Part shown: one piece after another, positions 1-9,875 of the stretch
Layout: every line of letters begins with the position of its first letter
Position numbering within the stretch: position 1 is the stretch's first letter
Origin: Novosphingobium sp.
Lineage (GTDB): Bacteria > Pseudomonadota > Alphaproteobacteria > Sphingomonadales > Sphingomonadaceae
Reading direction: 5' to 3'
NCBI GenBank assembly: GCA_017744735.1
Contig: JAGIAR010000003.1
Location: forward strand, 1-64,000
DNA length: 64,000 bases
Notes under the pieces: generated by a model
Told to the model about the DNA's origin: nothing
The model's database searches: none
What the model saw: the letters and a program-made list of their open reading frames with translations, nothing else
Position numbers and translations under genes: made by a program

Positions 1-1062
<1,062 letters not shown>

Positions 1063-1066
<4 letters not shown>

Positions 1067-2172
1067 ACCGCCACCGCCGTGGACGAGCCGAGGAACGGAT
1101 AGTCGGTATAGCCCTCTTCGCCCGGCAGGTGGAGGGTCTCTTCCCTGAGCGGCGTCAGCGGCGCGCTGCTCGCAAATCGTTCGACCAGATCAGGATTGGC
1201 GATGTAGGGCCTGCCAAAAGCGACCATATCGGCGTGCCCTTCCGCGATCGCCTGGTTGCCGGTTTCGAACGTGTAGTTGTTGTTGGCGATGTAAACTCCC
1301 GAGAAACGGGAACGAAGCTCCCGAAAATCGAAGGGCGACGGATCGGGTGTGCCGGCGGTGGCGCCCTCCACCACATCGAGGAAGGCGATCTTCTTCGCAT
1401 CGAGTTCTTCCGCCACGCGGAAGAACAAGCCCTCGGGATCGGAATCGACGATGCCGAAGATGGACGGATTCGTCGGCGAGATGCGGACGCCGACCCGGTC
1501 GGTCCCCCAGACGTCCGCCACCGCATCGACCACTTCCAGCAGGAAACGCATGCGGTTCAGCGGCGAGCCGCCGTAACGGTCGGTGCGACGATTGCTCGAA
1601 TCCCGCAGGAATTGATCGATCAGATAAGCGTTGCCGGCATGAATCTCGACCGCATCGAAGCCCGCCTGCATCGCCAGGATCGCAGCCTGGCGGTGCTCCT
1701 CGATCAGGCCGGGGATTTCCGCCAGTCCGATCGCCCGAGGCACCTCGATCGGCAGCCGCCCGAGGTGGGTCCACACCCTGCCCTCGACCGGAACCGCCGA
1801 AGGCCCGATCGGGATCGCGCCGTCCGGCAGCAGCGAGGAATGCGAATTGCGTCCCGAGTGCCAGAGCTGCAGGACCATCTTGCCCCCACGGGCGTGCACC
1901 GCGTCGGTGACGCCTTTCCAGCCGGCCGCGTGATCGCCGGTAAAAATGCCCGGCGTGTTGGTGAAGCCGACACCCTGCGCCGAGACGGCGGTCGATTCCG
2001 CGAAGACCAGTCCGGCCGAGGCGCGCTGGGAATAATAGGTCGCATTGAGCGCGTTGGGACTCCCGCCGGGCGTGCGCCCGCGAGTCATCGGGGACATCGC
2101 GATGCGATTGGGCAGTTCAAGACCCCCGATCCGGATCGGGCGCAGCAAATGCGCTTCGACAGCCGCCGTCAC
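1063..2172 (-). CDS. Old yellow enzyme family alkene reductase (NemA-like)
   Basis: FMN-dependent TIM-barrel reductase that reduces activated C=C bonds using NADPH. Hallmarks: PNRIAMSPMTRGRTPGG near the N-terminus, EIHAGNAYLIDQFLRDSSN (the family's substrate-anion-binding His/Asn region) and DRYGGS. I chose the GTG at 2172 (about 369 residues) because it puts the LLRPIRIGGLELPNRI block at the usual distance from the start; a TTG at 2214 would add 14 unconserved residues. It is the first gene of an operon with the SMP-30 and pobA genes. The AGATAGG operator at 2304-2322 lies about 130 bases upstream. In a catabolic setting it could reduce an enone, a coumarin-type lactone or an unsaturated ester; this is inference. 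Confidence 0.85.
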
Positions 2173-2303
2173 CGGCGAAATCCCGCCCGGCCCGGGCAGG
2201 ACCTGGAAACGCAAGGTTGGACGATGGATGGAGTCACCGGTCGCTTCCCATCTTGTCTTTCAAGCCTTCCTCCAGACCTTAGCCCGCACGCGCGGCCACG
2301 CTG

Positions 2304-2322
2304 ACCTATCTCGGCGGTAGGG
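2304..2322. promoter_or_regulatory. Putative regulon operator, site A
   Basis: Sequence ACCTATCTCGGCGGTAGGG. The CCTA and TAGG halves are separated by 9 bases. Its reverse complement, with core CCTACCGCCGAGATAGG, differs from site B (7048-7066) by one base over 17. It lies between the MBL gene and the OYE gene, about 130 bases before the OYE start. I infer that it is a binding site of the MalT-type regulator at 9876-12617. Confidence 0.6.
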
Positions 2323-2334
2323 CTGCACCGTGCA

Positions 2335-3123
2335 TCACGAAACCAGCGCGCCAGGCAGGATGGGCACGCCCTTGGGCACTTTTGCCCATACCTCAGGATC
2401 GTGGCTGGGAATGACGAGTGCCCCGCATCGCTTCATCTGCGCCAACCGCCTGAGCGAGGACAGGAACAGGCCTGCGTCGTGGCAATGCTCTGGCAAGCGC
2501 AAGTCTTCGAGCGAGCGGCGCAGCGAGCAGCAATCGCCCGCCAGCACGACTTCCGCGCCCTCGATCCGAATCTTCGCCGACTGATGCCCCGGCGTGTGGC
2601 CGGGCGTTGGAAAGACGACGACCGCTCCATCGCCGAACAGGTCGTGCTCCCCCTCTATTCTCAGGAACGGCTGGCCGGTGTCGTAATCGGCACGGTCGTA
2701 GACCGGATCGCCCTCGGCTTCACCGAAAGCGTGGCAGTATTCCGCCTTCTGCACGATCACCGTCGCATTGGGGAAATAGGCGTTTCCCCCAGCATGGTCG
2801 ACATGCAGATGCGAGGCGACGATCCAGCGGACATCGGCCGGATCGACCCCGATCGCGCGCAGGCGGCAGTCGATCGTCTCGCCTTCCGCCAGATCCACGA
2901 TCCCGTCGATCGGTGTATTCGCCGGTCGCGCATAACGGGCACCGAGGCCGCTGTCGAACAGCGCCAGGCCTTTGGGATGATCGATCAGATAGGCGGTCAC
3001 GGGGATCGTGATCCGGCCCGCCTCGCCGGCCAGGAAATAACCCAGGTCCATATGGATGTGGCCGACCGTGAAACCGAACAGTTTCACGCCGTCTCCGGGC
3101 ATCTGCAGCGGAAAAGCGACCAT
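2335..3123 (-). CDS. Metallo-beta-lactamase fold hydrolase, N-acyl homoserine lactonase family
   Basis: 262 residues with no signal peptide. The dinuclear zinc motif SHLHVDHAGG (H105, H107, D109, H110) is intact. Further metal ligands are likely in PTPGHTPGHQS and LAGDCCS, and a late PSHD motif is present. This pattern and length fit the AttM/AiiB-type lactonase branch, which opens lactone rings. ATG at 3123 follows a GAGGGG ribosome site. There is no luxI or quorum-sensing receptor nearby, and the gene sits among catabolic enzymes, so a catabolic lactonase or esterase is more plausible than quorum quenching. I see no AGATAGG site in the 117 bases upstream. Confidence 0.8.
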   Translation of the reverse strand: MVAFPLQMPGDGVKLFGFTVGHIHMDLGYFLAGEAGRITIPVTAYLIDHPKGLALFDSGLGARYARPANTPIDGIVDLAEGETIDCRLRAIGVDPADVRWIVASHLHVDHAGGNAYFPNATVIVQKAEYCHAFGEAEGDPVYDRADYDTGQPFLRIEGEHDLFGDGAVVVFPTPGHTPGHQSAKIRIEGAEVVLAGDCCSLRRSLEDLRLPEHCHDAGLFLSSLRRLAQMKRCGALVIPSHDPEVWAKVPKGVPILPGALVS

Positions 3124-3206
3124 GGCGACCCCTCACGCAATTTCGTCATGCAACCGTGCCGTCCTCGCGCGCCGGCATGATAGCTGTTTCCCCGACGCCT
3201 CGAAAG

Positions 3207-3233
3207 AAGGGGCGGATCGGCCACCCGCCCCTT
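3207..3233 (-). terminator. Intrinsic terminator of the TonB receptor gene
   Basis: Stem AAGGGGCGG (3207-3215) pairs with CCGCCCCTT (3225-3233) around a 9-base loop. On the minus strand the stem is followed by CTTTC. It begins 7 bases past the stop of the TonB receptor gene and separates it from the MBL gene. Confidence 0.7.
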
Positions 3234-3240
3234 CCGCCCC

Positions 3241-5718
3241 TCATCGCTGGAGTAGAGTGTTCTTCAACGTCACCTGCAGGAAGATCGATCTCGGCAGCGT
3301 GAAACCGCTCGCGAGGTCCGAGCCGTAACCGGACGTTGCAAGCCCCGAGGGCGAGCCGGTGAAGGGATAGGCGAAAACGGTGGTCGGCAGCAGCTTGTTG
3401 GTCAGGTTGCGGCCGATCAGCGCGATCTCCCATCCGTCTTCCGGCCCCTTTAGCGCGATCTGCGCATCGTGGATCCACGCAGAAGGAGCGATCGCGCGCG
3501 GATCGTGTTCCGACATGTTGACGTAGGAGCTCGTGTATTTGCTGGTGCCGTTGAGCGACAGCGTGAGCGAGTCCGACAACGCGACATCGTAATTGAACCC
3601 GAGCGAGAGCGACAGGTCCGGCGCCCGTTCAAGCGGCTGGCCCGCAAGATCCTGCAGCGTCGGAGCAGGATCGAGTGGCGATTGATAGATGTTGCAACCC
3701 TGCGCGATCGACTGACCCGCGTAACAGCCGGCAACCGGATAGGACAGGTACCGCGCGTGCCCGTAGTTCAGCGTCGTCCGAAGCGTCAGGCCCTCGATCG
3801 CGCGCGGGCTGAACGACAGGTTGACCTCCACGCCCTGCGAGCGCGCACGGCCGGCGTTGACGATCTTCTGCGCGAGCAGTTGCGGGACGAACAGCGATGC
3901 CTGCAGGTCGCGGTAATTGTAGCGGTAGACGGTGATCGAGTAATCGAACTGACGATCCGCCAACGCGCCCTTGATGCCGCCTTCCACACCTCGGGCGGTC
4001 GACTGCTTGTAGACGGCGTCGTTGGGAACTGTGGCCGAGAAGTTCCCGGGCACGCCGTTGAACCCGCCTGAGGTGAACCCCTGGCGGTAGGCCGCATAGA
4101 GCATCGTGTCGGGGTTCGGGCGGTAGCGCAGGGTGATGTCGGGCGAGAAATTATGGAACGTCGCCTTCGCCGGATCGAACGGGATCGACTGGACCGTCGG
4201 GCTGAAACCGTTCGTCGCGGAGTAATAACGCAGGGACTCGATACCCTTCCGCTCGGTCGAGTAACGACCCCCGGCCGACAATTCGAGCTGCGAGGTGATG
4301 TCGACCGTCACCTGGCCGAAGAACGAATAGGCGTTGGTCGTAATCTTGAAGGAATCGTCGGTCGTCGGAATCGGACCCGGCATGCCGTAGATCATGTCCG
4401 AAAGCGGACTGAAGAAGATGTTTTCCGCCCGGTAAAAGAAGGTTTCGTGCTGGTAGAAGCCGCCGGCGAGAAAATTGACCGGGCCTGCGAAGGACGAGGC
4501 GAGCCGAAGCTCCTGCGTGAACTGCCGTTGATAGCCCCGGTCCGAGGAATCCAGCAGCTCGATGTCGCCAGGCGCGTAGTCGCTGCCGTAGCTCTCATTG
4601 TACCGATAATAGCCCGTCATCGAGGTAAGCGTCAGATTGTCTGACAGCTTCAGGTCCGTCGCCAGGCTCGCAAGCAGGTTCCGCTGGTTATAGAACGGCT
4701 CCGCACTCGGGAACATGTAAGGATTCATCACCGGACCCGCGGTCATGATCTTGTCGGACACGTAGCGGTCTAGCTTGCAGTCCGCATTTGCGCCGGGCAC
4801 GCCGAAGTTGAGCTGCGGAGCGCCGAGCGGGCAGTCGATATACTGGAAGGTTGATGCCAGGCCCGTCCCCCGGCTCTTGAGATCGGAATAGGCGACCTTG
4901 AGATTGATCTTGAGGCTGTCGTCGGGAGCCTCGTATTTTACCGTCGCGCGCCCGAAGATGGTCCGCTGGTTCGGCGCGGTATCCGAAGCCGCATGCGCTC
5001 CGTCGATCGCGGGATTGACCCGGTTTCTGAACCAGCCGTCCTGATCCTGATAGGCCCCGACCAGACGCACTCCGAGCGTGTCGGTCAGCGGCACCGAAAC
5101 CATGCCTTCGAAGGTCTTGCCCTTGCCCTCGAATTCGTAGGCCGAACGGAAGCGCCAGTCGAACTCGGGCCCCGGATCGGCGGAAACCAGCGAGACGATG
5201 CCGGCTATGCTGTTCTTGCCGTAGAACAGCGCCTGCGGCCCCTCGAGCACTTCGACGCGCTCCAGATCGTAGTTGCCGAGCGTCACGCCGGTACCGCGGC
5301 TGAGTTGGACGCCATCGATATTGAGCGCCACCGACTGATCGAGCGTGGGATTGGAGCCCGAGGTCCCGATGCCGCGCAGCACCAGAGACGAGCCACCGGG
5401 GCCGCTCGCCGTGCCGATCACGAGGCTGGGAACGCGCGTGGAAATCTGGGTGATCGTACTGGTGTTGTAGCGCTGCAAATCCTCGGTGTTGATCGCGGTA
5501 ATCGCGGCGGGCACGTCCTGCACGCGCTCCTCGCGCTTGCGGGCGGTAACGATGATATCGCCGTCGTTCGCGGAAGCCTGCTGGGCCACGCCCGGCCGGC
5601 CAGCTTCATCCGAGTCCGCGCCGGCGGCTTGTGCGTTCGCGGCGGAGGCTGTGAAAGCCAGCGCGAGCGAGACCGCGGCGAGACTTGCGCTTCTGGCATA
5701 TCCGGATTTCTTCAACAC
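3241..5718 (-). CDS. TonB-dependent outer-membrane receptor 1
   Basis: 825 residues. A signal peptide ends near residue 30 (AASAANAQA). A TonB box is seen in GDIIVTARKREER, then a plug domain (about residues 65-180, with LRGIGTSG and VEVLEGPQALFYGKNSIAG), then a long beta-barrel ending in a typical phenylalanine-rich strand region. The family imports scarce substrates across the outer membrane using TonB energy. The gene begins with GTG at 5718 behind GGGAG. An ATG two bases earlier (5720) opens only a two-codon frame, ATG-TGT-TGA, overlapping this start. The serine hydrolase gene ends 76 bases upstream, so the two are probably co-transcribed from the promoter near site B. Confidence 0.92.
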   Translation of the reverse strand: MLKKSGYARSASLAAVSLALAFTASAANAQAAGADSDEAGRPGVAQQASANDGDIIVTARKREERVQDVPAAITAINTEDLQRYNTSTITQISTRVPSLVIGTASGPGGSSLVLRGIGTSGSNPTLDQSVALNIDGVQLSRGTGVTLGNYDLERVEVLEGPQALFYGKNSIAGIVSLVSADPGPEFDWRFRSAYEFEGKGKTFEGMVSVPLTDTLGVRLVGAYQDQDGWFRNRVNPAIDGAHAASDTAPNQRTIFGRATVKYEAPDDSLKINLKVAYSDLKSRGTGLASTFQYIDCPLGAPQLNFGVPGANADCKLDRYVSDKIMTAGPVMNPYMFPSAEPFYNQRNLLASLATDLKLSDNLTLTSMTGYYRYNESYGSDYAPGDIELLDSSDRGYQRQFTQELRLASSFAGPVNFLAGGFYQHETFFYRAENIFFSPLSDMIYGMPGPIPTTDDSFKITTNAYSFFGQVTVDITSQLELSAGGRYSTERKGIESLRYYSATNGFSPTVQSIPFDPAKATFHNFSPDITLRYRPNPDTMLYAAYRQGFTSGGFNGVPGNFSATVPNDAVYKQSTARGVEGGIKGALADRQFDYSITVYRYNYRDLQASLFVPQLLAQKIVNAGRARSQGVEVNLSFSPRAIEGLTLRTTLNYGHARYLSYPVAGCYAGQSIAQGCNIYQSPLDPAPTLQDLAGQPLERAPDLSLSLGFNYDVALSDSLTLSLNGTSKYTSSYVNMSEHDPRAIAPSAWIHDAQIALKGPEDGWEIALIGRNLTNKLLPTTVFAYPFTGSPSGLATSGYGSDLASGFTLPRSIFLQVTLKNTLLQR

Positions 5719-5794
5719 ATCTTTTCTCCCTCGATTTCTGGAGTTTTTATTCGGCGGACGCGTGTCCCCGCGCCTTGCCGGCGGGGTCGTTGGA

Positions 5795-6967
5795 TCAGGA
5801 CGAGCCGGGCTCGCAGGCAGCCGAGATCGCGATGTCGGAAAGGCGCTGGAAGCGCTCGATGTTGGTATATTCGGGCAGCAGCTTGGTCGTCAGGCAGACG
5901 AACGACATGTCGAGCTCCGGATCGACCCAGAACAGGGTGCTGCCGGCTCCGTGGTTTCCGAAAGTTCGTGGCGTGGCCAGGGTCCCGAACTGGGTATGGC
6001 AGATTGCCTGTCCGCGCAGCAGGAAGCCGAGCCCGATATAGGCGGGATAGGGGGCCCAGCCGCGCGCCAGCGCCATTGCCTTGAATACCTCGTTGGGAGC
6101 TTCGCCGGTGCGGTTGGTCGTGGCCATTTCGATCGTCCGCGGCGACAGGATGCGCGCTCCGTCCAACTCGCCGCCGCGGCGCAGCATCTCGGCAAAGCGC
6201 AGCAGATCGCCGGCGCTGGAGACCATGCCGACCCACGGCATCTCGGCGATCTCGTCCTCGAAGGCGCCGTGCGGCCCCGGCACGCGGCTCGATGGGTGGG
6301 TTGCCGGAAAATCTGCCGGGATTTCGGGCACGATGTGCCGCGGCTTGAGATCCGCGCGGACGCCCACCGAGGTGCTGGTCATGTTCAGGGGCCCAAGCAG
6401 ATCCTGCTCGACGATATCGCGAAACGAGCGCTTCCCGGGATCGGTCCGGACCAGAATCTCGCCCATCAGTGCGTGCGCAGCCATCGGCGCGTAAGATACC
6501 TTGCCGCCCGGCTCCTCCATTCCGTGGAGATTGCGGCAGATTGCTTCGACCACCACGTCGAGCCGGTCGATCGGAAGGTCCGGCCTGGGGGTGAATACCG
6601 AAGGGAGACCGGTCTGATGGGTCAGCAGGTGATCGATCCGGATCGCGTTCCGGGGGGCGCCGGCGAATTCCGGAATGATGTCGGAAACCCGCGTAGTCAG
6701 CGCGAAACGCCCCAGTTCCACGCTGCGAAGGATCAGGACGTTGGTGAACGCCTTGGTCAGCGAGAACAGGCTGAAGACCGAGTCCGCGGCAATCCTTCGA
6801 TCGTCGGTGCTACTGTAGCTGCCCAGCGCCTCGCTGAGTCCGATCCGGCCATGGCGGCTAACGATAATGGCGGCGCCCTTGTAGGCACCCGATGCGATAT
6901 CCGCCTCGATGACCTGCTTCAAATGCTGAAGGCGGGTTGGGTCCAACCCACCGAATGCGGCTTTCAT
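5795..6967 (-). CDS. Serine hydrolase of the class C beta-lactamase/family VIII esterase fold
   Basis: 390 residues from the ATG at 6967, chosen for its GGAGAG ribosome site; a GTG 21 bases upstream is less likely. The nucleophile motif is SLTK (S69, K72). The general-base tyrosine is probably Y159 in KVSYAPM, where class C beta-lactamases would have YxN. The third motif is replaced by NHGAGS. These changes are typical of family VIII carboxylesterases rather than true beta-lactamases. No signal peptide is seen, so it is probably cytoplasmic. Operator site B lies about 80 bases upstream and the TonB receptor gene follows, which suggests hydrolysis of an imported ester or lactone. Confidence 0.82.
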   Translation of the reverse strand: MKAAFGGLDPTRLQHLKQVIEADIASGAYKGAAIIVSRHGRIGLSEALGSYSSTDDRRIAADSVFSLFSLTKAFTNVLILRSVELGRFALTTRVSDIIPEFAGAPRNAIRIDHLLTHQTGLPSVFTPRPDLPIDRLDVVVEAICRNLHGMEEPGGKVSYAPMAAHALMGEILVRTDPGKRSFRDIVEQDLLGPLNMTSTSVGVRADLKPRHIVPEIPADFPATHPSSRVPGPHGAFEDEIAEMPWVGMVSSAGDLLRFAEMLRRGGELDGARILSPRTIEMATTNRTGEAPNEVFKAMALARGWAPYPAYIGLGFLLRGQAICHTQFGTLATPRTFGNHGAGSTLFWVDPELDMSFVCLTTKLLPEYTNIERFQRLSDIAISAACEPGSS

Positions 6968-7047
6968 ACAGTCTCTCCATCCATCCACCGGCCGTGCCTG
7001 CAGGCATGGCCGACGATGAAGCTATTGCAGGTCCGCGGGCGACGATG

Positions 7048-7066
7048 ACCTACCGGCGAGATAGGG
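7048..7066. promoter_or_regulatory. Putative regulon operator, site B
   Basis: Sequence ACCTACCGGCGAGATAGGG, with CCTA and TAGG halves 9 bases apart. It nearly matches the reverse complement of site A. It lies about 80 bases before the serine hydrolase start and so would control the serine hydrolase-TonB receptor operon. Confidence 0.6.
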
Positions 7067-7187
7067 GATGGAAAAGGTTCCCGCGAGGCCGGGCGGTAGG
7101 CCGGATTGTGGGCTAAAAGCGCCCCGTTCCGCACCGGAAGCCCGGCGAACGTCGCCCGCAGTCCCGTCCAAACGCCGGATACGACAA

Positions 7188-7216
7188 CGCCTATCTCCGC
7201 GGAACGGAGATAGGCG
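7188..7216 (-). terminator. Perfect 12-bp hairpin after TonB receptor 2, containing the AGATAGG motif
   Basis: CGCCTATCTCCG (7188-7199) is perfectly complementary to CGGAGATAGGCG (7205-7216) around a 5-base loop. It starts 22 bases past the stop of TonB receptor 2 and may be its terminator, although the following minus-strand bases (TTGTCGT) form only a weak U tract. The stem also contains the CTATCT/AGATAG halves of the putative operator with 17 bases between CCTA and TAGG, so it may be an additional regulator site upstream of the serine hydrolase gene. Confidence 0.5.
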
Positions 7217-7237
7217 TGCCTGAACCGCTGCGACAGG

Positions 7238-9547
7238 TCAGAAGTTTTTGCGCAGCGTGACGAAGAATTCCCGCGGACGCGCCACCACGCGCGACCCGGT
7301 CCCGTTGAGCGAGATCACGTCGAAAGCATTCGTGTAGTAATGCTTGTCGGTGAGATTGGTGACGCCGGCGACCAGCTGCCATCCGTCGCTCGCCGGCCTG
7401 AAAGTGATATTCGCGTTAAGAATCGTACGCGATGCGATCAGATTGGTCGGCGAATTGACCGGATCGGTATAATAGCTGTCGGTGTAGTCAGCGTAGAAAC
7501 GCGGGGTGATCGTCGCGCCGTTGGCGAGCGGGATGTCGTAGGAGATCGAGCCCGACCATTTCCACTTGGGCGACATCGGCGGAACGGTGTCCAGGGTAAT
7601 TCCCGAGGCGGCCGCGTTGGGATCGATTTCGGTGAACTTGAAGTCGAGATAGCTCAGCGAACCTTCGAGCGTGAGTCCTTCGGTCGGCTTGATCGTGGTC
7701 TCGAATTCTAGGCCCTTGATGTTCGCCTTGCCGGCATTGAACGGGACGGCCGAGAGCGGGAACCAGTCCGGATCGCCCGGCTCGCCGGGATAGCCATTGC
7801 CGTCCACGAGGATGATGTTGTTGTACTTGTTGAGAAAGGCCGAGACGTTGAACCGGACCATGCCACCGGCAAGGTCGCTCTTGAAGCCGACTTCATAGGC
7901 ATCGACCCGCTCGGGATCGAACGACACCGCTTGCGAGGCGGTGAACGGGCGGGGATTGACGCCACCGCCCTTGTAGCCGGTCGAGAAGCTGGCATAGGCC
8001 ATGAACTGTTCGCTGAACCGGTAATCCACGCCAAGGCGATAGTCGAAGGAATCCCCCGAGTAGGTCGGCGGCGGGATGAAGTTCAGCGCGCCGACGCCGA
8101 ACGGGTCGTCGGGTCCGCCATTGAGCTCGACGCCCGTGTCCGGGTTCAGCCGGACGAACTTGTAGCTTTTCCTGTCGTCGGTGTAGCGGATGCCCGCGGT
8201 AAGAGTCAGGTCGGCGACCGGGCGGACCTCCAGATGCGCGAAGAGCGACTTGCTCTTGCTTTTCACCGGATCGTTCTGGATCCAGTTCAGCCCGGTGTCG
8301 GCCCAGATGCGCGACGCGACCCGGCCGAGGCTATTGAAATAATATCCGCCCAGCGTCCAGTCGACCAGGCCGTCGCCGAAGTCGCCGCCAAGGCGGAGCT
8401 CCTGGGTGAACTGGTGATAGGGGGCGTCGTTGTAGGTCAGCTGGGCGGGCAGCGGGCTGCCGTCGAGATCGATCGTGTTCCGCGAGTCGAGGTGTTCGTA
8501 GCCGGTGATCGAGGTCAGCTTCACATGGTCGGCGAGATCGATGTCGATCTGACCGCCGATCGATTCGGAGTGCGTGGTAGCCAGCGGCTGGGTGCTCCAC
8601 CCGCCTCCGGTGAAGGTGCCGTAGAAGACGTATGGGCGGGTCGGCAGGTAGCGCGGATCGATCGTGGCGGTCTGCTCGATTCCGGCCGCTTCCGAATCGT
8701 CCCGGATGATCGAGCCGAACAGATTTATCTCGATCTTGTCGGTGGGCGTATAGCGGAAGGCCAGCCTGACCCCGGTCGACTTGACGCCGCCGAGGGTGCC
8801 GAGCTTGCAGTCGCTGCCGGTCTTCTGGGTCGGGGGATCCCCCGGCAGGACGTCGCCGGGTCGATCGCAGGCAAAGTCCAGGATCTTCACGTGGCCATCG
8901 CGATGGTCCGAAAACGCCGAAACGCGCATCGCGAGATTGCCGGTCAGACCGATGTCGTAGGCACCGCGTATGTCGATCCGGTTGAAGCTGCCGTAGGTCG
9001 CCGAGATGTAACCGGAATTGTCGCCCTTCGGCTTGCGCGAGAACAGCTTGACGGCGCCGCCGATGGAGTTCTTGCCGGCAAGCGTTCCCTGCGGCCCGCG
9101 CAGGATTTCCACCCGGTCGAGATCCAGCAGTTCGAACATCGAGCCCACCATGACGCCATGGTAGATGTCGTCGATGTAGACACCGACGCCGGGCTCGAAC
9201 GCAAAGCTCGAATCGTACTGGCCGATGCCGCGGATGAACACGGCCGCGCCGGCCTGCGCGCTGTTGGCGATGTTGATGTTCACATTCGGCGCGGTCGCAC
9301 CGATCTCCGAAACATTGCTCAGTGCCTTGTTCTCGATGTCGGCGCCGGAAAGCGCCGTGATCGCGATCGGCGTGTCCTGCAGTTTCTGTTCGCGGAACTG
9401 CGCAGTAACGATGATATCGGAGTTGGCGGATGGGCCAGCCTCGTCTTCGGCATGGGCGATGCCGGGCACCGCCCATGCAGATAAAGCGGCCGCTCCAAGC
9501 AGAGCGGCGTCGAAACGGCCGCGACGGAATCGGTTCGAATTTTTCAT
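7238..9547 (-). CDS. TonB-dependent outer-membrane receptor 2
   Basis: 769 residues from ATG 9547, which has a GGGGG ribosome site; upstream in-frame starts lack one. The order is signal peptide (through about residue 33, ending GIAHAEDEA), TonB box NSDIIVTAQFREQ, plug with FIRGIGQYDSSF and EILRGPQGTLAGKNSIGG, then a beta-barrel ending VTLRKNF. The last residue is phenylalanine, as is usual for outer-membrane barrels. It resembles sphingomonad receptors found beside catabolic genes. It is transcribed divergently from the regulator, and operator site C lies between them. The substrate is unknown; it may work with receptor 1 on related compounds. Confidence 0.92.
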   Translation of the reverse strand: MKNSNRFRRGRFDAALLGAAALSAWAVPGIAHAEDEAGPSANSDIIVTAQFREQKLQDTPIAITALSGADIENKALSNVSEIGATAPNVNINIANSAQAGAAVFIRGIGQYDSSFAFEPGVGVYIDDIYHGVMVGSMFELLDLDRVEILRGPQGTLAGKNSIGGAVKLFSRKPKGDNSGYISATYGSFNRIDIRGAYDIGLTGNLAMRVSAFSDHRDGHVKILDFACDRPGDVLPGDPPTQKTGSDCKLGTLGGVKSTGVRLAFRYTPTDKIEINLFGSIIRDDSEAAGIEQTATIDPRYLPTRPYVFYGTFTGGGWSTQPLATTHSESIGGQIDIDLADHVKLTSITGYEHLDSRNTIDLDGSPLPAQLTYNDAPYHQFTQELRLGGDFGDGLVDWTLGGYYFNSLGRVASRIWADTGLNWIQNDPVKSKSKSLFAHLEVRPVADLTLTAGIRYTDDRKSYKFVRLNPDTGVELNGGPDDPFGVGALNFIPPPTYSGDSFDYRLGVDYRFSEQFMAYASFSTGYKGGGVNPRPFTASQAVSFDPERVDAYEVGFKSDLAGGMVRFNVSAFLNKYNNIILVDGNGYPGEPGDPDWFPLSAVPFNAGKANIKGLEFETTIKPTEGLTLEGSLSYLDFKFTEIDPNAAASGITLDTVPPMSPKWKWSGSISYDIPLANGATITPRFYADYTDSYYTDPVNSPTNLIASRTILNANITFRPASDGWQLVAGVTNLTDKHYYTNAFDVISLNGTGSRVVARPREFFVTLRKNF

Positions 9548-9875
9548 ACATCCCCCATGTCGGCGCTGTTCGCCGCCCAAGTCTTTGTTTTATCTGGTAT
9601 GCTCTCACCCGGAGCAGCGAACTCCCCAAGACTACTTCTGCGTTTGAAAACACTACTCTTCGGTACTATCCCAAGGAGATGTCATGGATCACCCAGCCCC
9701 GGAAATCGTGAATCGCGTTAGGGTCATATCCGGTCGAGATGCACGGCAGCCGGTCTGCGGGACTACCTATCTTCAAGGATAGGCGCGCAGTTGCGCGTCT
9801 GATCTATGCCGGAGAGACGGAGAGGTTGACCCGTCCGGGAGACGGCCGGGCAGCGGAGAGAAGGCGGGCCGAAGA
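9548..9875. other. Divergent intergenic region between TonB receptor 2 and the regulator
   Basis: 328 bases without a gene. It carries operator site C at 9765-9783. A degenerate relative, CTATCCCAAGGAGATG, is at 9666-9681 and could be a weak second site toward the receptor. I see no small ORF with a ribosome site. Both divergent promoters must lie here. Confidence 0.6.
9765..9783. promoter_or_regulatory. Putative regulon operator, site C
   Basis: Sequence ACCTATCTTCAAGGATAGG. CCTATC and GATAGG are perfectly inverted around 6 bases, giving CCTA-10-TAGG. It lies 92 bases before the regulator start and about 220 bases before TonB receptor 2, so it could mediate autoregulation and receptor control. 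Confidence 0.6.

Noticed and set aside
2335-3123. Quorum-quenching interpretation of the AHL-lactonase-family enzyme
   Set aside because: No luxI or AHL receptor is nearby; the only LuxR-type protein is of the MalT class, which does not bind AHLs.
7931-9484. A 517-residue plus-strand open frame antisense to TonB receptor 2
   Set aside because: No recognisable domain; it is the shadow of a receptor with intact signal peptide, TonB box and barrel.
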